NCBI RefSeq assembly: GCF_947507565.1
Contig: NC_089183.1
Location: 3,038,001-3,102,000 of the forward strand
Length of the DNA stretch: 64,000 nt
Origin: Oscarella lobularis
Taxonomy: Eukaryota; Porifera; Homoscleromorpha; Homosclerophorida; Oscarellidae
Reading direction: 5' to 3'
A program made the translations under genes and the position numbers. Below, piece after piece: positions 1 through 12,800 of the stretch; within the stretch, counting starts at the first letter, position 1; every line of letters begins with the position of its first letter. Below the pieces are notes generated by a model that was not told the origin of the DNA, ran no database searches, and saw only the letters and a program-made list of their open reading frames with translations.

Positions 1-311
1 GAATCATGGACTTATACAAGTGAGACTACCAGAGCTGGGGGAGAAAAATCATATCTATAGTTGACTTTGGCGTATTTTAGTCAATCAAATATGCCTGATC
101 CATACACAGGTATATCACGTCCTTCACCACACAGAACTCTAACTCTATGCCTATAGGCTCAAATTGGGATGAACGCTACGCGTTGAAATTTTCAGGGGAA
201 CCTGATCCAGGCATTTGGTGTGGTGACGTCGGAATAGATACAGTAAGGAATAATCCCTTATTAGAGACTATCAATATCATTACCCGGTGTAGGTTAAACA
301 CTCTCGAGTAG

Positions 312-1283
312 CGTACTACGGCAGTGTTACGTTCGTCGACGAGTGGATAGGACTCATTCTGGGTTCACTGGAAGATCGCGGATGGCTCGAAAAAACTCTA
401 GTTAGTAATGTCTACAGCAAATTCAATTAAAATGTCTATATAATTAAATCTTGTAGATCCTTTTCTCAGCTGATCACGGTGATATGATAGGAGACCACTA
501 TCACTTTCGTAAAGGGTAAATAAACTCATGTTAATCGAGTCCGTGATTCAAAGTCCTCAATGACTAGGTATCCCTATGAAGGTTCGGCTCACATTCCCAT
601 GCTCATACGTTGGCCCGATGCGCTGACGGAAAGTCGCGGTGGAAAAATTGCCGTTTCGAGAGGAATCACGTGCGAAGTACCCGTCGAAATTCGAGACATA
701 TTTCCAACGTTTTTAGACGTAAATAAGAAGCGTGGATATTTTATATGTTAGTCCTGGTGTCGTAGGTTGCGGGTGTGAAGCCAGCGCAGCAGCTCAATGG
801 GCAGAGTCTGCTCGATCTTCTTCAAGGGTCAAAGTCTGGTTCGTCGTGGCGAGAGTGGATTGATTTGGAACATGACATTTGCTACAACGTGACTAATCAC
901 TGGAACGCTTTAACTGATGGACACACGAAGGCAAGTCACTGGATAAAGTACGGCAGTTATTTGATTCTATGTCTTTGGGGCACCGTACTACAGTACATAT
1001 TCGAAGCTTATTTTCCTGACGAGCAGTTATTTGACTTGGATAACGATCCTCATGTAAGGCATCAGTCCGTTCAATAGAGAAATTTACCTAAAAAATTCGT
1101 TAGGAAATGAAGAATTTGGCTGGGGATCCGAAATGGCAGAGCGCTCTCGTGATGTGGCGCTCTCGACTGATCAAACAATTTCAAGAGGAGGGTCGGGGTC
1201 CCGATTGGGTGTCATCAGACGGGACGAAACTCGTTCAGCGTACAAAGGGTCAACTGTATTCCCCTAAGTATCCAAAAAGCTAA
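312..1283 (+). CDS. Sulfatase, C-terminal half (5' end unresolved)
   Basis: Six exons join in frame: 312-400, 457-515, 568-718, 766-930, 994-1053 and 1104-1283, with introns of 47-63 bp and matching phases throughout. The product carries sulfatase-family marks: YYGSVTFVDEWIG, then LFSADHGDMIGDH (the metal-binding DHG region), YPYEGSAHIPMLIRWP, LNGQSLLDLL, and the typical end QLFDLDNDPHE followed by a stop after PKYPKS. Intron 931-993 has a GC donor (GCAAGT) and an AG acceptor; removing it restores the family-like TKYIFEAYFPDEQLFDL. The N-terminal half with the CxPSR formylglycine site is not recognisable in bases 1-311. A 50-codon open stretch (about 161-310) with PDPGIWCGDVGID may be another exon, but I could not join it. 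Role: sulfate-ester hydrolysis, probably secreted or lysosomal. Substrate unknown. No break is seen in the joined part. Confidence 0.82.
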
Positions 1284-2888
1284 GGCAGAGTGCTACATGT
1301 TGGGACAGAGAGATAATGCATTTTTTATGATGCCGCTGCTTTTGCTGATGTCGCTGACTTGAAGTCGTTTTTCCAGCGCTTGTAAAAAATCATTTTTCAA
1401 GATTCAAGATTGAGGCCGCAGAGTAGCGTGAAAGCATTAAGTAGCTGTTCATTATACTATGGTAACTTGCTAATAGGAGACTCCTGGACCCGTGTATGTT
1501 CGTTGTCAGACAACGCGCCCTGCGTGCACTGCGTCTGATACTCCAGACGCGGCACGCCTGGCGTGATAAGGAAGACACGGAGGCCCAATCTTTTCTACTG
1601 AGACGGAGGTGGACAATTTGAATGATATGATAAAGGGGTTGTTTTGGAAAGAATTATCATGCAATCGCTGAGGCACATCGATTATCGTTAAAAGAATTCT
1701 AATCTCCAGCTCAGATGCGAGCTCTTCCTCGCTGCCTTTTTCGCCGTGATAGGTCATTGGGTCAATCTCTTCTCCCGGGTACACATCTACAAGGTACTTT
1801 CGTCTACATGCTTGATCGCAGCTTCGTGCTTTTTTCTCCAAGATCAGCAGCAACTTCGATCAAAAATCAAATCTTTTCACGAGCCAGAGGGCCTTTGACT
1901 TGATTCAGGCTGAGGCGAACTAGGAGGCGGATCGTGAACTCATCGCATTAACTTAATCAAAAGAGAACTGCGCAACGGCGCATAAACAGCATGCAAATCG
2001 CCATTGCCACCACCACGTACCGCCAACCGCCACCGCACCGCGCCACTGCATACACCTACGCTTAGCTTAATCTTTTCTCAGAAAAATCGTCAATTTAGGA
2101 AAGTGAAGGAGTTTACGAATTAGGGAAGCGAAGGAGTCACGCGGTTTCCAGATCATCATACGAATTAGGGAAGCGAAGGAGTTTCCAGATCATCATACGA
2201 AGCAGAACGTAGACTGCTACAGGAAGGGATATAAGCGCATGCTGTACTGAAAGCGCCAGCCGGGTACGTTCGAAGATCACACTCCGCATGTAACGAAGGC
2301 ATTGGAGGCGAGTACAACACTGAGATGAAAGCCAAAAACCTCCAGGCTCTTTCGGTATGAAAGCTATGGGGCAGGAGTAGCCAATTTAATTTAATTGATC
2401 GACGGCGACAACGCAAATTTCAGCTGACAACCGTTTCGCCCGTCAAAGTCTGCAGATGCAGTTGGCCGCTTGTACGCTGTAGTTACGTTGCTTCACGTGG
2501 TTGTGTTTCCTGCTCGGAAACTTGTTGAGGGGCGTCTCTCCTTTCCTAGCATGCACTCCTTACCCGACGTAGGCTAGAGGCTGAGCCATCTAAATTCAAA
2601 GTATGACGACAGTAGAAGTTGTAGCTGTGGCAGTCACGCAGAAGCCTCGATCTAAGGGCCCCTGAGCGGCTTCATGGGGGCAGGGTCAACTCTGCCAACT
2701 TAGCTACAAGCTATGATAGTGCTATCGCAGCTGACCTGCTTGCGGCTGGTTTGAGACCTATTCCCAACGTAGATAAGAAGCTGGAAATGATGCAAATCGA
2801 CTTGACCCGATTTTCAATTTGAGACGAAACCAAAAGCCGGCGATAATCAAATTCAACCGACAATGGTTGCAGAGCTGCTGCTTCAAGC
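1284..2888. other. Non-coding stretch, no gene seen
   Basis: No exon chain with family similarity was found. Open frames here are short and look random. A minus frame at 1506-1853 has a protein-like composition but no recognisable domain or splice partners. Confidence 0.5.
2116..2199. repeat. Short tandem duplication
   Basis: A unit of about 40 bp starting CGAATTAGGGAAGCGAAGGA and ending in TTCCAGATCATCATA occurs twice in a row (2116-2160 and 2161-2199). A third weak copy of its start lies just before. Confidence 0.8.
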
Positions 2889-2889
2889 A

Positions 2890-3106
2890 AATTAGGAGGC
2901 GTGTCACGCAGGAGAGCCTGAAATTTACCGAAATTCGGATGCGATGTTTTCACACGAATTTCAAGAAGATCACGAGACACGTCGCCGTTTGGATCTTTTT
3001 CTTGCGTAGGCTGTTCCGGAGAGAGCTGTACTGTTCATGCGTTACGATCTCTTCGGAACAAAGACAGTCCAGAATACGACCTCCCATCAGGTTGGGATCA
3101 GCCATG
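2890..3106 (-). pseudogene. CARD-domain relic, paralogue of the VLIG gene 5' end
   Basis: Reading down from the ATG at 3106, the protein begins MADPN like the CARD-VLIG gene at 21361. It then skips about 18 residues and resumes at GGRILDCLCSEEIVTHEQY, matching GGRLLDCLLSKRLLTYDQY of that gene. About 25 residues later the frame is lost. In the next frame VSRDLLEIRVKTSHPNFGKF matches VARALLRILRKKPRPSFDNF. The internal deletion plus frameshift mark it as a decayed copy of one CARD (caspase-recruitment domain) exon. The same strand as the parent suggests duplication rather than retro-insertion. No downstream GTPase sequence is attached. Confidence 0.75.
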
Positions 3107-3959
3107 TGCTAGAAGGAGACTCTGATTGCGCTGTGCGAATGCGAAACTATCTTGCGAGATCTACGTCTACACGAAACAGTAGCGTCTTCGAAATATTTGT
3201 TCCTGCGTGACGTTGGAATTTGTGATTCGATCAAGGAGCGCGAAACGGAGCGAAAACAGAGCGAGAGCGAAATTGAAAAGCGCCCAAGCTGTTGACAACG
3301 AAGAAAGTTGGCATCTCCTTCAATTAAGTGCGAGGGATGCGTAGCCTTGTTGACGTCGCCAATGTAAATTGCGGTCCCACGCCGTCTGCAGTCCGTTCTT
3401 CGCAACAACATTTGTTACTCTCGATTTGGGCGAATTTGCCCAAGAAAAATGGGCGGCCCCACCCGCGGAGACATTCCCCAATTGTAGTCCTCCTCTCTGG
3501 CCACACGCAAGGGGAGGAGAGTCTCTGGCGTGAACGTACACTACGTGCTACCAAAGTGATTGGATTCCACGAACGGCTCTAGCAAAGCACTTGGCGTCAA
3601 TAATGATAACTCGCTTCGTGGTTGCGCTTCAGTAAGAGAAGAGTCGAGGGGCCCCTCTCCTCGAGCTCCTTACCCGACGTGGGCTGGCGCTGTCGTTGGT
3701 CATGGAAGAAAACTTCCAAGCGTTTGAAGTTCACGACTACGAACTCTGCACTCGTGCGAGTGGGTTGGTTGTTGAAAACGGCTCGAGAAGAAGATGTCGC
3801 GAAACGATTGCGCCATCAAAAAGGCGGATTTTCGCTGCGATTTTCGATGCTTACTTGTTGCAGACGGAGTTCAAACACGATTCTCTCTTAGATTTTCGTC
3901 TTTAGCTTCGAATACGCGAGAAAATCGGTGAAATCAATCAAATGTAACGCGCGCTCGCG

Positions 3960-4020
3960 CTCCGCAGCAGCGCAGCTCAGCAGCGCAGGCCCTGCAGCGC
4001 AGGCCCTGCAGCGCAGCGCC
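3960..4020. repeat. GC-rich tandem repeat
   Basis: Imperfect tandem copies of CAGCGCAGGCCCTG-like units built from GCAGCGCAG. Confidence 0.7.
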
Positions 4021-4226
4021 TTCACTTCAGTACCTAACCTCGACATATCGAAATTTGAACGAGATAATCACTCTTATAGCCGACTTCCCAACGCTAACTA
4101 GCGGTGAATCATCTCTTGTTCTCCCTGTCAAATGCTTAGCCTCGCGTTGCCATGCAGGCCCGGCCATCTTCCTTGGCCTAGCTGGTACCTGAGATTGCGA
4201 AAGGGTCCCCCTTTGCTTACCGTAAT

Positions 4227-4400
4227 TAATTCCCCCCACTGACTCGCTCTCTAATTTGAGAGCTCTCTCTCTAATTTGACTCAAATTAGAGAGCGAGTCA
4301 GTGGGGGGAATTACCGTAATTAATTCCCCGACAGACAGACAAGTGGAAAAATCAATTAGGGCGGCAAAGATCGGATCTTTGCCGCCACTAATTGATTTTT
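4227..4400. repeat. Two adjacent foldback (inverted) repeats
   Basis: First foldback: 4227-4258 (AATTCCCCCCACTGACTCGC...) is the reverse complement of 4281-4312, about 32 bp per arm with a ~22 bp loop. Second foldback: 4346-4372 and 4373-4400 form a near-perfect palindrome around GGCGGCAAAGATC/GGATCTTTGCCGCC, flanked by AAAAATCAATTA and its complement. Such structures suit small non-autonomous DNA elements (MITE-like). No transposase is present. Confidence 0.8.
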
Positions 4401-4960
4401 CAAAAATTAGCGAGCGATCCAATCGGAAGCGTGCGCGAGTCAATCGTATTACAAAAATCGTATTATAAGTGCGAAGGAGAGTATGTAATCAGTCATGTGG
4501 GGGAGCAAATCGCAATCTCAGGTACCATCCCGTGTTTATACGGGAGATCAGGGAGAAAGGCCTACTGTAGCAACACGAGGCTAACAAATGCTTTTGACCG
4601 TTACCGCTTTTGCATCAGCACAATCTTGCGTAGTCTGACACGCGACTCGGAAGCAAACGGCTACTCACCAAATAGCAACATTTTGAAAAGTTGACATCTG
4701 CCTCTTTAGACCTCATCAAATATGGTTGTCTGTGTAGTGCGTTATTGTTTCTATACTTACGCAGCACATGACTTCACAAGTGGGAGTAATCGCACGTGAG
4801 AGATTGGCCGAACTATCATTGGCCAGCTAGGCAGGGCAACTCTCACAGTGTGGCTCTATTTACTCTGAAGCAGTCGTTCGGCAAAGAAGATACGTAGCAA
4901 AACGTTGTACGCGTCTCCAAGAAACATATAGAAGTTACCAGCCTAATTAAAGCCTGTAAT

Positions 4961-7140
4961 ATGGATCCTTTTCCGTTTCAAGTTGCGTGGATTTTACTGT
5001 TTTCAATCCTGTGTATCACTGCAAGCTCCAGTCCAGATGGTAATTTGAAGGCTTAGCTAAAGTTTGTCACTTATGCCTCACGCATGTCGTGTACTACTAT
5101 CGCGCCGATAATTCAATTACAAGCAACAAAGTATAGATTATTTTCTAGCCTTTCATATCCCTTAATTAAGTAAACTTTAGATTTTGCCTTTTACGTTTTT
5201 AAAAATGACAGAACACTCTTTTATGTTACAGAAAATTCTGGCGTCACAAATGTTGAAGTGCACAAAGACACTACACTGAAGCTGTCTTGTCCGATTACAA
5301 GTAATATCGATCCCTCATCTGTTCAGTGGAGGAGATCAACTGGCCCTCTTGATTATCCTTCCCAATGGGAGTGGGTAGAATCCGAAACACATGGAACAAT
5401 TGTGATAAATCAATTACAGGCACAATTAATTGTTTACCACGTTACTACAGCTTCTGCACAGCGTCAGTATCAGTGCACAATAGGACGTCAATCCCAAATA
5501 GATTTGCCAGAAGTTATTTTAGCAAGTTTTAGAGTTAAGGTTATGACGTCATCACTAAAAGCCTCGGCACATCAAATGACTGTCTATGAAGGAGAATCAG
5601 TCACACTTGAGTGTATTGCTACAGGATACGTCTTTTGGGTTACTTGGCATCATTTTTCTTCAAGCGGAACAGAAATAAAAATAAAAACCTATCCAAGAAA
5701 TCGAATCAGAGCTTTTCGTACGAGCAAAAATTACATGCTAACCATTTTTCCAGTTCAAAAGTCTGACGAGGGAAAATACAAATGCCGTGGACTTTCCGAT
5801 GACGTTGGCGACGACTCCATCTTCCTTATAGTGAAGATCCCACCAACAATTAAGCGTGATTCTCTAGCAAGTATTCAACGGCAAGTGATTGGACGAAGAC
5901 TAGAAGTGACTTGTGAAGTGAAGGCAACAGACTCTGTCGCTTTGTTCTGGATGCACAATAATGCCACATTCAACAGTACTCGTCGCTCCAAGTACGGTCA
6001 CGCTTTGACCCTTGTTTTTGAAGTGCTGAAGAAGGGCAATGAAGGTCTTTATACGTGTGTTGCCAAAAGTGAGAAGCACGTAGACAATTACGATGTGATT
6101 CTTAGAGTCCTAGGTAAAACACTATTAATTTTTAGAATTTTCTGCTTAACTAACGGTTAGATCCTCCCACGGCTCCTCAGAACGTGACTATTCAGTTCAA
6201 TTGCGCCAGGGGATTTACTGTTAGGTGGCTTCCTGGATACAGCTCTGAATCTTTGCCTGCTGAAGAGTACAGCGTTGAATACGTAACCGATAATTTCAAA
6301 ACCATAGTTCGTCCCGAATTTGACAAAAAACGCATCAAAGCTACATTTACTGAAATACCTATAAGTAATCTCTGCAATTTATCTGTTGCATATTTTGTAC
6401 AAGTGCAAGCTATAAATTTGGAATTCAACAGCAGCAGCGCTCCTTCTAAAGCCTCATCTGTTGAAGGATATGGTGAACATAGAGCGCGTTAATTAAGTTA
6501 AAGTAAAATAATTCTATTTAGGCAGTATTAAATATGCCGCTCTCTTTCCCGTCCAACTTCCAAGCATTCAGATAAGACTAGTGAGAAAATGCTGCAGCTG
6601 CATCGATGAGGTCTGCTGTACCTCAAACTTACACGCAAATTTTTCTAACTTTCTTCTTCCAAGGAGGAAATAACATCACAGCACGTTGACGCTGCTTTGC
6701 GACAATTGTTCAAAAAGCGTGTTGAAATAGTTCATAATTTGCTGGCTCCGCAAAATAATCTGAGCTTGACTGTTAAATTCTCAAGACAAAGAGCGTACTT
6801 GATAGAATACCGAGGGTACTTAAACGAAACGATAAGCGTTGCTCAGCTTGAGGTCATCTTGTCTCACCTCAAACTAAAATTAGATACGCGAGTAGTGCAA
6901 GTAGCTCGCAATTTGTATTTTGTTGATAGCAATTGTATGCTGACCTACTGGGAGGGAGCCTCTTGTCCATGTCAGCTAGAACAACAAAAGAACATGTTCA
7001 GAAAATCCATTGAAAGTAACATAAACATATCTCACCAGCTTGTTCTGTTTGGCTTTTTAGAACTGAGCTGCTCAGATGCAAAAAGGGCTCTAAGACGACG
7101 TCATACCCTTTATACCTGCGACACTGCTATTGAGAGTTGA
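4961..7140 (+). CDS. Secreted three-Ig plus FN3 protein with novel C-terminal domain
   Basis: Five exons join with consistent phases: 4961-5039, 5232-6113, 6161-6472, 6522-6610 and 6664-7140, giving 612 residues. The start ATG precedes a clear signal peptide (MDPFPFQVAWILLFSILCIT). Exon 2 alone encodes three Ig-like domains: Ig1 with LKLSC..YQCTI; Ig2 with VTLECIA..DEGKYKCRG; Ig3 with LEVTCEV..NEGLYTCVA. Exon 3 is an FN3 domain (PPTAPQNVTIQF). The last two exons form a ~190-residue region rich in cysteine near its start (RKCCSCIDE), then EEITSQHVDAALRQLF. It resembles the C-terminal region of the 9818-13193 gene. No membrane segment is seen, so it is probably secreted. Likely role: recognition or adhesion, by inference from architecture only. 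The join at 6610/6664 is the least certain. Confidence 0.8.
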
Positions 7141-7246
7141 GTTAATGTGCGTGAGCGGGGTAAAAGTCCTCCCTGAACACTGCAGCATTATTTTTTTTAA
7201 TTTTCAATAGCTGTAATAAAGCGACCATTGCAGCAAAGTACATGTA

Positions 7247-8406
7247 TCAAACAGAGGTTTCTCTTTGTGCGAATTCATTTTGCAAGTTACATACTTGCTT
7301 GTTAATCCAACGTGCCTGCTCTTCTATCGCTGCCAACTTCTCTTCAGTTTTACGTCTACTTCCTTCTATCTTCTCTGTTATAGTTTGGGGAATTTGCTTA
7401 AATGCACAGAAAACAATTAGGACTAGGATTATTATGGCTATCGCCGCCACACTTCCAACACATAATCCTATTATATCTTTCAATCCTAGTGAACTTCCGT
7501 AATTTGGGTTGCTAGTGACAGTAAGGTTACTAGTGGCAGTAAATGACGTTGCAGTAGTGATGAAGGCCTCAGGTGTGGCTGGGTTTGATGTAGCAATGCC
7601 AGAGAGCAGTTCTCCGAATACAGGTCCTGCTCAACACTTTAATGCAAACCTCAAAAAACGTTGTTAGCGTACCTGTCACTGCAATTTCAATTTCCAACAA
7701 GACAAATAATTTTCCATCAGGGAGACGCACCGAGCATCGATAGAAACCAGCATGCGCAAGTGTAGCGATTCTTGTTAAAACGCGATTGGAAGTAGATTTT
7801 GGCGTAACGTCCTTGAATTTCTTTCCCCGTTTATGTTCCCAAACCGTAAGCTCTGTTTGAATTGGACAGTGTAGCGTAAACTCGTTTCCAAGAGAAACTG
7901 TGCGCAAAGTTTCCTTCAGGGGAGTAGCTAAACAGAACCCAGACACATACACAATAATTATAAATAAAGACAACTGTTGAAAACAAACCTAGTACGTGAA
8001 AAATTACAGTGGTGTTCCAGAAAAGGGCGGCGGTGTTTTTGTTATAAACAGAAATAGTAATAGTTCCTTCATCTTCCGGTTTCACATTTTCGAAAAGGAG
8101 TTGAACGCCAATTTTAATTTCTTCGAAAGAACATGTTGGGTGTAAGAGGTACGAGGCGTTTGCTTGAACAGGCTTGAAGTCCAGCACGAAACGAAGCTGT
8201 TCTGCGTAACGATAGCTTTGGTTAGTTAGTAGGCTGGTACAATACAGTGCAAATGTTTCTCCTTCATGTGCGTATAGGGAAATAGCAGTAGAGCCTAAAG
8301 AAAGGCGTTCTAAAACTGCTGAAGATCTGTGAACGGAAACATTGAAACGGTGTTCTGCCAGCTTCTCCTCTACATGCAAAAAGTCATTAAGAGCTATGAA
8401 CAGCAT
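7247..8406 (-). CDS. Single-pass transmembrane Ig-like protein
   Basis: Three exons on the minus strand, all phase-1 joins: 8406-7989, 7927-7673 and 7626-7247 (350 residues from the ATG used). The first exon has an Ig-like fold (FALYCTSLL...DEGTITISVYN). The second is another V/I-like Ig domain (FTLHCPIQ..AHAGFYRCSV). The third carries a Thr/Ser-rich stalk, a membrane segment (LCVGSVAAIAIIILVLIVFC) and a short cytoplasmic helix rich in E, K and Q that may form a coiled coil. No tyrosine motif is seen in the tail. The chosen ATG is not followed by a good signal peptide, so an upstream first exon is likely. It lies tail-to-tail with the gene ending at 7140, only ~105 bp away. Confidence 0.75.
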
Positions 8407-9817
8407 GTCTTCTTACTTGAAAAGTCGGGACATGGACTTTTGTGGGATTCCAAGACTGAACTTTCGCGTAGCGCTATCAAAAGGATGACTGCAAAAAGCT
8501 AAAACAATTATGTTATTATTTTACGTAAGACGACAAAACAAATTGTTGCTTTGAATGACAGTTTTTTGCGTAAGAACTTGGTGAGCACGAGCTAAAAGAG
8601 GGGATTCCCCACATGCATATGTTTAGCAAAGGAAAGCGAGAACCCAACTTGCACGCAATGCAAAGCCCATCTTGAACTAGAATAATATTAATAAACTAAA
8701 GCTGGTTCCGAGGAAGACAATTTGGACACATAGGAGGAGGAGGAGGAGGAGGAGGAGAGAATTAGCTGGGTCCGTACCGCACGAGCAAGGCGCGGACGAC
8801 AAAGCGTTGCGTCAGCATAGTAAAGATTTATAATTAGAAAATGACTCACTTTTAGAGTGACCCCATTGAACTTTCCCCGGTTCTTTCCGAGCACCAAAGA
8901 GTGACGGATGCTACGTTTAGACATAGACTCCGATTCGCTTGTTCTATTCTGCCGAGACGAATTTTGGCTCACAAGTGAGATGCGTACGTGTTTCAATTTC
9001 ACACGAGCACACGTGGTTCTGAACAAATTGCGTCATAGTTGAAGCGTGGGCTACCCACGTGAGCGCCTTCCAGAGAGAGACTTGCCAGTTTGCAGGAGTC
9101 CTGAAATTCATCGCGGTTTACAGCTATTCACTGAACCTTACATAGCCTCTATTGCACTGTACGACAGTCAGACAAGCTGATCGTGAGAAGATGGAGGAGT
9201 GCCAGGGTGAAAGGGCAAGGAGGAGGAGGAAGAAGAGGAGGGAGAGGGCATTCGTTGAAATCGTCTCATGCAAATTTTCTATAATGAGTCGCAAAACCTT
9301 CTATCTCCGTAACCTAGACGCTTCACATCAGCCTTTCGTCACAGCCAATACTTTCTAGTTACCTTTGAGAAAACTACCCGCTCGTCGTTGCTGTCTGTTG
9401 CTTTCTTAGCGAAAGGAAACGGACCATGCAGTACGCGCCCTCTGAAGCGGGGGCATGCCCAAACCACCCACGTACACCCCAACATACCCTATGGGAATGG
9501 AGGTCTGTCTGAAGCTATGACGGCTTCATGAGGCCTAATTCTTGATCTGTCACAGAAATAAAATACAACGAACGTAAAAATACACTTTATAGAGGTAGCT
9601 TTCTGACAGAATTCCTTTATGCAAATTGAATTAATTATCGCACATAAGGGGTTTGCCTTACTTGCTCGTCTTCATTTCGGTGCACGGAGTGGAAGATATC
9701 TGTTTTGTTGCGTTATCGTCAAACTTTCTGTCAAACTCTCTGTTAAATTCTCTCTGTCGAACTCTCCGTCACTAGCTCTTTGACTAAAGGCTGAGGTTAC
9801 GGTACACGACAAAAGTT
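8407..9817. other. Intergenic region with GGA microsatellite
   Basis: No gene recognised. A (GGA)n run of about 9 units lies at 8731-8757, and an interrupted GGA/GAA-rich stretch at 9218-9247. The missing 5' exon of the 8406 gene and the promoter of the 9818 gene should lie here. Confidence 0.5.
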
Positions 9818-12800
9818 ATGGAAAAATTTTTTCTGTTCGCAGCGATGGCATACCTTTCGCAAGGTACCTGCACACCCACTCACAATCATTTGAATGCATG
9901 CCTACCTACCTACCTACTTACAAAAACTCTGGAGCTCCTTCTGTATTATCTGAGGGCTAGACAACTGATACAGACTAATGCATCATACCAAAGCTCGATT
10001 ACAAACAAGCTACTAACTGAGAACTTCAAGTTAGAATCCTCTCTGTACATAGCCACTTAGGTACACTCCCTGGTCGGTTTTGACAACAGACGCCACAACC
10101 AATGATAATGACACACTTCTTTCATTATTGCACAAACAGCTCCATGTCTCTTTTTAGCTCTTTTAACAGGACACGAAAATGTAATACGGCGTACAAAGGG
10201 AGATGCAGCTTTGCTGTTTTGCAAAGAGAAAAATTTTACGAAGTGGAAAAAAGACAACAGACTTCTTAACCTTGAAAACGAAATTGGGGTATCCATCGTA
10301 ACAAGGAAACACTACACGATACTAAGCTTTCATAACTTGACCGCTTCTAATGCGGGAGTGTATAGATGCCGCAGTACACTTTTCAAACTTGAAGTCTACG
10401 GTATGTCTACTAGCCGTTGTGCAGAAATTATTTTGTGCAGAAGTTTATTAAAAATGTTTTACAGAGAGCCTGATCTTGGAAGCCAAACCAAATAAAATCA
10501 CAGTAGACCAGAAAACGAAAGCAAAACTTAGCTGCCACTTTACCAATAGAAACAAGTTGAGAGGCTTATTGTATGTTCAATGGCATTTTCATGGCAAACG
10601 TATCTCGCCCAGCAATCGCTACACACTGCTGTGGGATGAGACAAGAAATAAAAGCTCGCTGATAGTGCACAACGTTAGAAGTAGCGACGCTGGGAAGTAC
10701 AAATGTATTGGAGGACCGCTCGATAATCTCGCAGAAGCAAGTGACACGGTCATTTTGAAAGTTAACGGCTTTAAGCCAAGATTTGAAGAGCCCTTGCCGT
10801 ACATGATAGAAAGGTACGTGGGCGCAAGCGTCACATTGGTATGTCACGCCATAGGGCTGCCGCCGCCAACATTTACTTGGCGGAAAGCATCGGAAAACAA
10901 AGCAATCGGCAGCGACAGAGAGCTAATACTAAATAATGTAAATGAACAAGCGTCCGGGACATACGTCTGCATTGCGTCAAACAAGTACGGCAATGCAACT
11001 GTGAAAGGAAAACTACTTGTCAAAGGTATGCACACACAAAGAAACTATACCCAACTGTTTTTAGCGCCGGTGCTCACGCCCAGACGCTTTTAGCAGTCTG
11101 TCAATCAAAGACCAGTGAGCAAACTTCTTTTCGGTAATTGATTTGATCTTGCTAATTCAATCAGTTGAAATGCTGCTGACTGGTCTTTGATTGATCGCTC
11201 TACTTCCAGCAAATCAGTACTGTTCAGTCAGTTACGGCAAAAGACGGACACTCTGTGATGCATTCAAACCAGAGCGTGTGAAAGACAATTGAAGAGCGAC
11301 GAACGTACTATGTAGCATTCAGAGCAAGTGTCAGCAATGGCATGGGTAACTATCATTGATCGAAAGCCGGTCTGTAGGACCCTGCTTGGACGCTGTTAAC
11401 TAAAAGCAGGATTCTTTACAGAATCGCTATTGCAAACTATTTCTTTACTGAAAGGAGCTAGTTATAGTTTGACTCTGGTCTTTCGTCAATTTGGCTTCTG
11501 TTTCTGCACTAAGTACATGTACTGTTGAGGCGAGGTGAGGTGAAATTGCCATTGATCATTATTAGACATTGGCTATTCTCTTGCAAGCTTACAAGTAGCC
11601 CCACGCCACGCACCCCAATGCACAGAGTTTATCCTACCTAAATTACTTTCTTTAGGTGTAAATGAGGACAAAGAGGTAGTGACTTTGACGGATCCAAACA
11701 GGATGCCTAACCAAATTATAGCATTTGAACTTGGATACAACCAGCACCAACACAAAAATGTCGAAGTCCTGTGTTTCCAAAAAGAAGATGGTAGAAAAAG
11801 AAAAGCATTTTTTCCGGCTATCAAACTGTCAAAGTTCGCCTATATAATAAGTTTCGATGTGGTCAGTTTTCACCAATCCGGCCTCTACATTTTCATCGTT
11901 AGAGAAACGGAAACCAAACACGTCTTGCAAGAAAATGTTAAAGCTCTGCAAATTAACGGTGCGAAACTTAGCAGTCAGACTGCATAGAGAGCAGCAACCA
12001 GAGCGTACCCCTTTCATTCGTACCACTGTTTCTCTAAAAAGCCTAATTGTGCTCCATGCAACATAATTGGCAAAATCCCATGTGATTTGCTAACAAGAAA
12101 GGGGTACCGCTGTAGAAGAGAATGAATGTGCAAAACATACTACAATAATTAATTTAAGCCTTTTAGGCTCAAGTCAGGCAGTTTTAGCAATCATTGTGGT
12201 ATTTATTTAGGTGTTCCTGGAGCAGTATCAGACGTGGAATCATCCTACAACTGCAGCCACCTTTTCGCAGTGGTATCAATGCCATATAACAAAACTTACA
12301 GACCGTTCTACGGCGTTAGAGCGCAGCTTTGGGCATACAGTCTAGCATCTCCAATTGCTTCGCCTAAACTTATAGAAAAAGTTAACACTGTCAGCGGAAC
12401 CATCATGATAATTTCAAATTTCTGTAAAAATGATTCGGGTAAAGAAAGTGCACTGGCACTTGAACTGACTACGTATGGCCCATACGGCGAAAGCGAACCG
12501 TGGGTAGTGACGCCGAGAAGAATCAGTAGTAATGCTACTCGTGACTCTTTTGAAACACTATACTTTCCTACAACTGATGTTCTTTTGACAGCTAAGGTAT
12601 CGGATTTCCGTGATTGCTTCCAAGAAGGCCGAAGAAAATTTAACAGCGAGGAAGTCGATTTCGCCTACAGCTACTTTATGATCTCCTACGTCATGGGACC
12701 AATAGTTGATGAGCTCGAGAAACAAAACGTGCCGATTGATTTTCGAAACAGCTATTCTACCAAAACGGCTTTTGTTTTACGCATCAACTTTGCAAATATC

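Larger units (their letters stand above)
3107..4960. other. Intergenic, repeat-rich, no convincing gene
   Basis: It holds a GC-rich tandem repeat (3960-4020) and two foldbacks (4227-4400). A 67-codon frame (3702-3905, starting MEENFQAFEVHDYEL) has no recognised domain and is left uncalled. The string CTCCTTACCCGACGT occurs here near 3667 and again near 2557. Confidence 0.5.

Noticed and set aside
1506-1853. Minus-strand 115-codon frame with RSCDQACRRKYLV
   Set aside because: Protein-like in composition, but no domain was recognised and no splice partners were found. Not enough to call.
3702-3905. 67-codon plus-strand frame (MEENFQAF...)
   Set aside because: No similarity, no signal peptide and no joining exon. 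Chance frame or unresolved first exon.
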